Below, in pieces: positions 1-3,829 of a stretch of 6,548 nucleotides of DNA (position 1 is the stretch's first letter; every line of letters begins with the position of its first letter). The notes under the pieces were generated by a model that did no database searches, was not told the DNA's origin, and worked only from the letters and a program-made list of their open reading frames with translations. Position numbers and translations under genes: made by a program. This DNA is from Candidatus Fibrimonadales bacterium (GTDB lineage Bacteria > Fibrobacterota > Fibrobacteria > Fibrobacterales > Fibrobacteraceae): assembly GCA_009788135.1 (NCBI GenBank), contig WQSA01000134.1:1-6548 (forward strand). Direction: 5' to 3'.

Positions 1-416
1 CGTTGGAATTCTTTGATAAGGTAAAATTTGAATTCTGCGCTTATCCAAGAAGCAAATTCAAACGCAATGTCTTTGTGAGCATAAGTACCGCTATTATAGC
101 GACCTGGCTTGGCAATTATGCCTATGGCGTTGGTACGTTCTACCCATTGTTTTACGGTGATCACAAAGCTTTGGCTGCCACTTTCGTTTTTAATGTTACC
201 GAATTCGGTAACATTAAAATTTGGATTATTGACCTTTTCCCAAATGCCAATGAACTCTATTGTATAGCGAGTTCTAAGCCAATGGGCTATAACAAGCCCA
301 GTTGCCTCAGCATTTTTGTGTTTAGCCATATCCGTTAAAGATATGTAATCTTCCCTATTGTGCGGTAAAAGAACAACTTCCGTTCCCTGCACGCTAATGG
401 TTTCCTTTTTGCTCAT
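1..416 (-). CDS. KilA-N domain protein, 5' part (C-terminus beyond left edge)
   Basis: Reading leftwards from the ATG complementary to 414-416, an uninterrupted frame of 138 codons reaches the window edge. The protein starts MSKKETISVQG. It contains YISLTDMAKHKN at about residues 23-34, then WLRTR and IEFIGIWE (46-60), NPNF (64-67), WVERTNAIGI (91-100), and TYAHKDIAFEFASWIS (111-126) followed by LIKEFQ. These are hallmarks of the KilA-N domain, a DNA-binding fold known from phage KilA/antirepressor-type proteins and common in gut-bacterial chromosomes. An AGGAG ribosome-binding site lies 5 bases before the ATG, which supports the start. The gene is transcribed away from the TIR operon, from a shared control region. 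A role as transcription regulator or as phage-derived cargo is inference; no target can be read from the sequence. The missing C-terminal part would normally decide the subfamily. Codons 66-77 form a perfect DNA palindrome. Confidence 0.93.
   Translation of the reverse strand, partial: MSKKETISVQGTEVVLLPHNREDYISLTDMAKHKNAEATGLVIAHWLRTRYTIEFIGIWEKVNNPNFNVTEFGNIKNESGSQSFVITVKQWVERTNAIGIIAKPGRYNSGTYAHKDIAFEFASWISAEFKFYLIKEFQ
188..219. repeat. Perfect 32-bp palindrome inside the KilA-N gene
   Basis: Every base from 188 to 203 pairs with its partner from 219 back to 204, centred on GAATTC at 201-206. The inner 18 bases read GTTACCGAATTCGGTAAC. The first mismatch is at 187/220. It covers the codons for residues NVTEFGNIK of the KilA-N domain, and because it is palindromic the plus strand encodes the same peptide in the opposing frame. 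Sixteen consecutive complementary pairs in a 6.5-kb window are not expected by chance. It could be a protein-binding site or a cruciform/hairpin, or a product of codon choice; its function is unknown. Confidence 0.97.
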
Positions 417-421
417 AAAAA

Positions 422-426
422 CTCCT
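422..426 (-). promoter_or_regulatory. Ribosome-binding site of the KilA-N gene
   Basis: On the minus strand the sequence AGGAG is followed by TTTTT and then the ATG, a spacing of 5 bases. It fixes the start of the KilA-N gene and contrasts with the TIR gene across the divergent region, which has no such site. Confidence 0.8.
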
Positions 427-447
427 GTTTTGAAAATTTCAGCTATA

Positions 448-478
448 AATATAACCTCGTTTTTAGAAAAAAGGGCAA
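448..478 (-). promoter_or_regulatory. Putative promoter of the KilA-N gene
   Basis: A TATATT hexamer on the minus strand (complement of 448-453) fits a -10 box about 32 bases before the start codon. That leaves a short leader of about 25 bases carrying the AGGAG site. The only -35 candidate, TTGCCC (complement of 473-478), is weak and sits 19 bases away. The -10 context, TATATTTATAGC, resembles that of the opposing TIR promoter, TATATTATAGC. Confidence 0.4.
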
Positions 479-486
479 AAACACAT

Positions 487-541
487 CATTTTGCAAACAA
501 GTGTTTGCATATCAGTGCATTTTGCAAACATGTGTTTACAT
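487..541. promoter_or_regulatory. Tandem operator-like dyads between divergent genes
   Basis: Two 24-bp direct repeats (487-510 and 518-541) match at 22 of 24 positions and are separated by 7 bases. Each contains an inverted repeat. The first is TGCAAACA-AG-TGTTTGCA at 492-509, with perfect 8-bp arms. The second is TGCAAACA-TG-TGTTTACA at 523-540, with one arm mismatch. Their centres are 31 bp apart, close to three helical turns, so two dimers would bind the same DNA face. The pair lies about midway between the putative -10 boxes of the KilA-N gene and the TIR operon. This is what a binding site for a dimeric regulator looks like; the regulator is unknown and may lie outside the window or be the KilA-N protein itself. 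Confidence 0.8.
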
Positions 542-548
542 TTTAATC

Positions 549-582
549 CTGACAATCATGGTTCAGGCGTTTTCTATATTAT
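549..582 (+). promoter_or_regulatory. Putative promoter of the TIR operon
   Basis: TATATTAT at 575-582 is a good -10 candidate (TATATT at 575-580). CTGACA at 549-554 resembles a -35 box but is 20 bases away, longer than the usual 16-18, so the promoter may need an activator. The second dyad ends 8 bases before the -35 candidate. Transcription would begin at about 586-589, on or just before the ATG at 589, giving a leaderless or nearly leaderless message. This agrees with the absence of a Shine-Dalgarno sequence. Confidence 0.45.
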
Positions 583-588
583 AGCGCT

Positions 589-1752
589 ATGGCACAAAGA
601 TATGATATTTTTATATCCTACCGTCGCAAAGGCGGCGTGGAAACAGCAAGGCTAGTTGACATAAAATTGCGAGAACAGGGTTATTACGTCTCTTTTGATA
701 TAGATACTTTGGGCAAAGGCAAATTCACGGATACCCTGAGGACAAGGCTGCAGGGTTGCATAGATTTTATGGTGATATTTGAGCCTAGCTATTACGAGAG
801 GTTCTTTGAGCCTGGCAGCTTGGACGAAAAAGGCAATATTAAACCCGATGCAAAGCTTGTATCTCAAGATACTTTGAACGAAGACTGGTGCTACTTGGAA
901 TTGAAAAACGCCTTGACTTTGCGCAAAAACATAATTCCAATTATAAAAAGGGATTTTCGCTTTCCAAACAATCTGCCCCCGGAAGTTAAAGAAATCGCTG
1001 AAATGAATGCTATAGAGATAACGGAAAAAGAATTCAAGGAAATATTTGAAAACAAGGTACCGCTCTATTTGGATTCAAAGCCCAAGTTCACGCACCGCTA
1101 CAAAAAACATATAGTAGGCGTATTGGCACTTATAATAGCCGGAATAATAGCGTTTCTGGTTACTTCTATTCAGGCAAAACAAAAAGAAGCTTTGGAAGCT
1201 GCGATGAAAGCGGCTAAGGATGCAGAACGAGCTGTAGCAGTTCAAGATTCAATTAAGCTAGCTGCTGATGTACGCGCTGCATTTGTTGCAGACTCAATGA
1301 GAAAAGAAAACGAAGCGAAAACTCGAGGCATTTTTGATTCTCTCGCTGCAAAGGATGCTGAAAAACGAGCGGCATCTGCGGCCGCCTCTGCAGCCGCAAG
1401 CCAGAGAAAGGAGCTTTTCTGGGTTGGCAATGGTGACGAAACAGGAAAGATTTTATTTAACAAATTGTCTATGGCAGGTTTAAAAACCGGTGGTTGCAGC
1501 GGCAACGGATATAAAGTTATCGCTTCGTCAAAGCCAAATTGCCCTCCGTCCCAACTTGGCAGCGTGAAATGCAGCTATACCCCGCAGATAACCATTACAG
1601 CTTGCAGCGGCTCGCAAGTGGATAAATGCAATTTCCCGTCAATGAATTCTTCTGGCAAAGAAGAAGGTGCCGCAAGACAAAAATTGCAGGAAAGTTTGCA
1701 AATCTTAAATGTGAATTCTTGCGTTAGCATGCTTCAGGCTTTGAGGAAATAA
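589..1752 (+). CDS. Membrane-anchored TIR-domain protein with Cys-rich C-terminal domain
   Basis: This 387-residue protein opens with a TIR domain (about 5-155) that resembles the TIR of the NADase SARM1. It has DIFISYRR at 6-13, a BB-loop-like DTLGKGKFTDTL at 39-50, and DWCYLELKNAL at 99-109 followed by KNIIPII. The SARM1 catalytic glutamate corresponds to E104, in a W100xxxE104 motif, so NAD cleavage is plausible. Residues 76-97 look like an insertion relative to SARM1. A single hydrophobic helix spans about 173-194 and is preceded by HRYKK. With no signal peptide the TIR should be cytoplasmic and the rest periplasmic. An Ala-rich helix follows (195-272) with three 15-residue repeats. The last domain (275-387) has six cysteines (303, 318, 328, 339, 347, 378), and I do not recognise its family with confidence. 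The start is fixed by the conserved DIFISYRR right after the ATG. No ribosome-binding site is visible. It is first in an apparent operon, two bases before a thioredoxin-like gene. Defence, stress or signalling roles are inference. Confidence 0.92.
   Translation: MAQRYDIFISYRRKGGVETARLVDIKLREQGYYVSFDIDTLGKGKFTDTLRTRLQGCIDFMVIFEPSYYERFFEPGSLDEKGNIKPDAKLVSQDTLNEDWCYLELKNALTLRKNIIPIIKRDFRFPNNLPPEVKEIAEMNAIEITEKEFKEIFENKVPLYLDSKPKFTHRYKKHIVGVLALIIAGIIAFLVTSIQAKQKEALEAAMKAAKDAERAVAVQDSIKLAADVRAAFVADSMRKENEAKTRGIFDSLAAKDAEKRAASAAASAAASQRKELFWVGNGDETGKILFNKLSMAGLKTGGCSGNGYKVIASSKPNCPPSQLGSVKCSYTPQITITACSGSQVDKCNFPSMNSSGKEEGAARQKLQESLQILNVNSCVSMLQALRK
1240..1374 (+). repeat. Three 15-residue coiled-coil repeats in the TIR protein
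   Basis: Residues 218-262 of the TIR protein divide into three 15-residue units starting VQDSIK, VADSMR and IFDSLA. The D-S pair recurs exactly 15 residues apart (220/221, 235/236, 250/251), followed each time by a hydrophobic residue. The units are rich in Ala, Lys, Arg and Glu and contain no proline, which points to a helical stalk. A 15-residue period is compatible with pentadecad coiled-coil packing, but that is inference. The repeats are visible in protein rather than as near-identical DNA. Confidence 0.7.
1743..1747 (+). promoter_or_regulatory. Ribosome-binding site of the thioredoxin-like gene, inside the TIR gene end
   Basis: GAGGA lies within the last codons of the TIR gene, 7 bases before the ATG at 1755. 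The TIR stop codon and this ATG are separated by two bases, so translation of the two genes is probably coupled. Confidence 0.75.
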
Positions 1753-1754
1753 TT

Positions 1755-2309
1755 ATGAAAAAGAACATTTTAGCATTATTGCTTTTATCATTCACGCTCT
1801 CATTCGCCGCTGCCGACGAATTGGAGCGTTCCCAAAAACTTCCATTGCCAGCGCAATTGCAAAAAGATGCATTTCCCTGGTTTGTGGCCAGAGACAAAGG
1901 CGACAAGGATCCTTTTTCCAAAAAACATTTGGAAGGTCTTGTGGGGCCGCAAACAAAAAGAGTTGCTCTGGTGCTGTTTGCCACCTGGTGCGTTCCTTGC
2001 AAGGAAGGCGTTGTCCGCTTGCGCGAAAGCCAAGCCGAGTTGGAAAAAAACGGAGTGCTTGTTATTTTGGTAAATGCGGGCGAAAAAAAGTTTGACTATC
2101 CTGCTATTCAGAGCTGGATAAAGGAGAACGGCAGCGATAAATGGCCTGTTGTTCTGGACAAATTTGGCAATATTCTAAAGAATACCGGTTTGAGCACCGG
2201 CAGCGAAGATATTATTTTCCCCAAAACAATTCTTATGGACAATAAGTTGAAGCCTCTTCTTTTAATTGGAGCAGAGGGCAAGGATTGGCCGAGAATTTTA
2301 TGGGAATAA
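1755..2309 (+). CDS. Secreted thioredoxin/TlpA-like thiol-disulfide oxidoreductase
   Basis: The 184-residue product begins with a signal peptide (MKKN, a hydrophobic stretch to about 17, then AAA with likely cleavage near residue 20), so it should act in the periplasm. It carries the redox motif W78-C79-V80-P81-C82 preceded by ALVLFAT, the usual thioredoxin strand and active-site helix start. P156 in IIFPKTILMD matches the cis-proline facing the active site in this fold. Length and layout fit TlpA/ResA-like proteins, which reduce or shuffle disulfides in exported proteins or apocytochromes. No cytochrome-maturation gene is visible nearby. The direct neighbour upstream is the TIR protein with six predicted periplasmic cysteines, making that protein a candidate client; this is inference from position only. 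The downstream gene begins 17 bases later. The CxxC enzyme call is secure; the substrate is unknown. Confidence 0.93.
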   Translation: MKKNILALLLLSFTLSFAAADELERSQKLPLPAQLQKDAFPWFVARDKGDKDPFSKKHLEGLVGPQTKRVALVLFATWCVPCKEGVVRLRESQAELEKNGVLVILVNAGEKKFDYPAIQSWIKENGSDKWPVVLDKFGNILKNTGLSTGSEDIIFPKTILMDNKLKPLLLIGAEGKDWPRILWE

Positions 2310-2315
2310 TTTATT

Positions 2316-2321
2316 AGGAGG
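2316..2321 (+). promoter_or_regulatory. Strong ribosome-binding site of the carboxylase-like gene
   Basis: A full AGGAGG sits 5 bases before the ATG at 2327. It is the strongest Shine-Dalgarno sequence in the window and fixes the start of this gene. Confidence 0.88.
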
Positions 2322-2326
2322 ATAGC

Positions 2327-3829
2327 ATGTATAAGCGAGTTTTAGTAGCAAATAGAGGTCTTATTCAAGCGGCATGCGTCAGAGCCATCAAAGGCTTGGG
2401 CGCAGAGGCTGTGGCTCTTTGCGAAGAAGGGGATTTCAATCAGGTAGGCGTACGCGAGGCAACTCGAGCTTATGTGATCAGCTCCAGCAAAAAAAGTTCC
2501 CCATATCTGGACGTTGAGCAGATTGTGCAAGCTGCTGTTGAGTGCAAGGTAGATGCTGTGCATCCCGGCTATGGTTTTTTGGCGACAAGCTCTGAGCTGA
2601 ACAAAAAATTGTCCGAGTACGGCATTGCCTTGATATCTTCTACTTGGCTCACAAAAGGCCGCAGCACGGGCGAGCAGAAAAAACTGCTGAACGAAGTCGC
2701 ATTAAAATCCGGTATAGCGGTTTTGCCGCACAGCGTGGTTTTTGACGATGTTTCGGCATTGTCTAGCGAGGCTGATAGCATAGGCTTTCCTTTGATGGTA
2801 AAAGCTGCTGGCGCTGCCGGCGGCCGTTGCATTAGAGAAGCCAAAAGCCCTGAAGAATTGCAAACGGCCATAGAAAGCGTGCTTCGCCAATGCGAGCGAT
2901 TTGGCTATGAAAAATGTCTTTATTTGGAAAAGACCCTTACTTATCCGCATATAATATCTTTTCCGATTTTGCGAGACAAAAACGGGAAGCATATAATTTT
3001 CCCGGAGCTGGAAGGTTCTGTTCAATTCCGTTTTCGCAAATTGCTCGTAGAAAGCCCGAGCCCGTATCTTTCAAAGGAGACTAGGGGCAAAATCATGTCC
3101 ATGCTTCCCGCTTTGATAGAAGGTCTTGGCATTGTGGGTTATGCAAATATTGAGTTCTTTGTTTCCGAAAATGATATTTATCTTTTGGATGTAAAGGAAA
3201 ACGTTCAGCATTTTTATGGAGTTACAAACTTGCTGACTGGCGTTGATGTTTTGCGTGAGCAAATAAGATTGCATTCCGGCGAGTCATTGCTTTTGCAAAA
3301 AGAAAACATCAGGTGCGAGGGTTCTGTGATTGCGGTGAACATAGACGCTATGGATCCTTACAGCAATTTTGCGCCGACTCCGGGAAAGATAGAACGCATG
3401 TTCTTCCCTTATGGCGATGGAATTGTTGTTCAGAGCCCCTTTGTTTCCGGAGATACAATTTCTTCCAATTACGAGTCTGTTTTGGCAAAGATTATGGCGT
3501 ATGCAAGCACAAGGGAAAAGGCTGTTTCACATATGGAGTCTGCGCTTTCCAGTTTTCGCATAGAGGGCATAAGCACAACGCTTCCATTCCTGCGCGGCGT
3601 GTTAAAGCATCCGGATTTCCTGAATCTTAAGTGGACCGGCATGCAAATGATTTACGAGAATCGCATAAGCGAAGTTCTGGAAAATATTCATACGGTGGAA
3701 GAAGAGGAGCAGGCTGCGCTTATAGCGGCACTTACGCTTAGCACAGATAGCAACGCTTCTACCATTATGGCGAATGCCGAACACGGCGGTTTCTTGTGGG
3801 CGATGTTCAGGGGCAACAGAAAACTGTAA
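2327..3829 (+). CDS. Biotin-carboxylase-like ATP-grasp protein, probably a pseudoenzyme
   Basis: The 500-residue protein follows the biotin carboxylase (AccC) architecture. It has VLVANRG at 5-11 and HPGYGF at 79-84 in the N-terminal domain, an ATP-grasp domain with K118, K159 and E201, and a C-terminal domain with DP..NFAPTPGKI at 343-355. Aligned by eye, its numbering runs with E. coli AccC. Nucleotide-side residues K159, E201, K238 and E276 remain. The catalytic set is largely lost: H209 is I, E288 is D, N290 is K, R292 is N, V295 is H, E296 is F and R338 is N; only Q294 stays. The glycine loop GGGGGRGM has become GAAGGRCI. Active enzymes use R292, E296 and R338 for bicarbonate and biotin chemistry, so carboxylation is unlikely. 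The frame is intact with a strong ribosome-binding site, which argues for a repurposed protein rather than decay. The tail (456-500) exceeds AccC, has no biotin-attachment MKM motif, and includes EEEEQAALIAALTLS, faintly like tails of decarboxylase gamma subunits. ATP binding, a scaffold or a regulatory role are possibilities. Confidence 0.88.
   Translation: MYKRVLVANRGLIQAACVRAIKGLGAEAVALCEEGDFNQVGVREATRAYVISSSKKSSPYLDVEQIVQAAVECKVDAVHPGYGFLATSSELNKKLSEYGIALISSTWLTKGRSTGEQKKLLNEVALKSGIAVLPHSVVFDDVSALSSEADSIGFPLMVKAAGAAGGRCIREAKSPEELQTAIESVLRQCERFGYEKCLYLEKTLTYPHIISFPILRDKNGKHIIFPELEGSVQFRFRKLLVESPSPYLSKETRGKIMSMLPALIEGLGIVGYANIEFFVSENDIYLLDVKENVQHFYGVTNLLTGVDVLREQIRLHSGESLLLQKENIRCEGSVIAVNIDAMDPYSNFAPTPGKIERMFFPYGDGIVVQSPFVSGDTISSNYESVLAKIMAYASTREKAVSHMESALSSFRIEGISTTLPFLRGVLKHPDFLNLKWTGMQMIYENRISEVLENIHTVEEEEQAALIAALTLSTDSNASTIMANAEHGGFLWAMFRGNRKL

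Noticed and set aside
3..338. Plus-strand open frame of 111 codons
   Set aside because: It lies opposite the clear KilA-N frame on the minus strand, has no recognisable domain, and shares a peptide with it only because of the palindrome.
487..541. Short CRISPR array
   Set aside because: There are only two repeats, the spacer is 7 bases, and each repeat is itself a dyad; operators explain this better.
358..546. Plus-strand open frame of 62 codons
   Set aside because: It spans the start of the KilA-N gene and the operator region, has no ribosome-binding site, and the peptide resembles nothing known.
2327..3829. Functional accC (acetyl-CoA carboxylase biotin carboxylase)
   Set aside because: Residues equivalent to R292, E296 and R338 are replaced, so the accC symbol would mislead.
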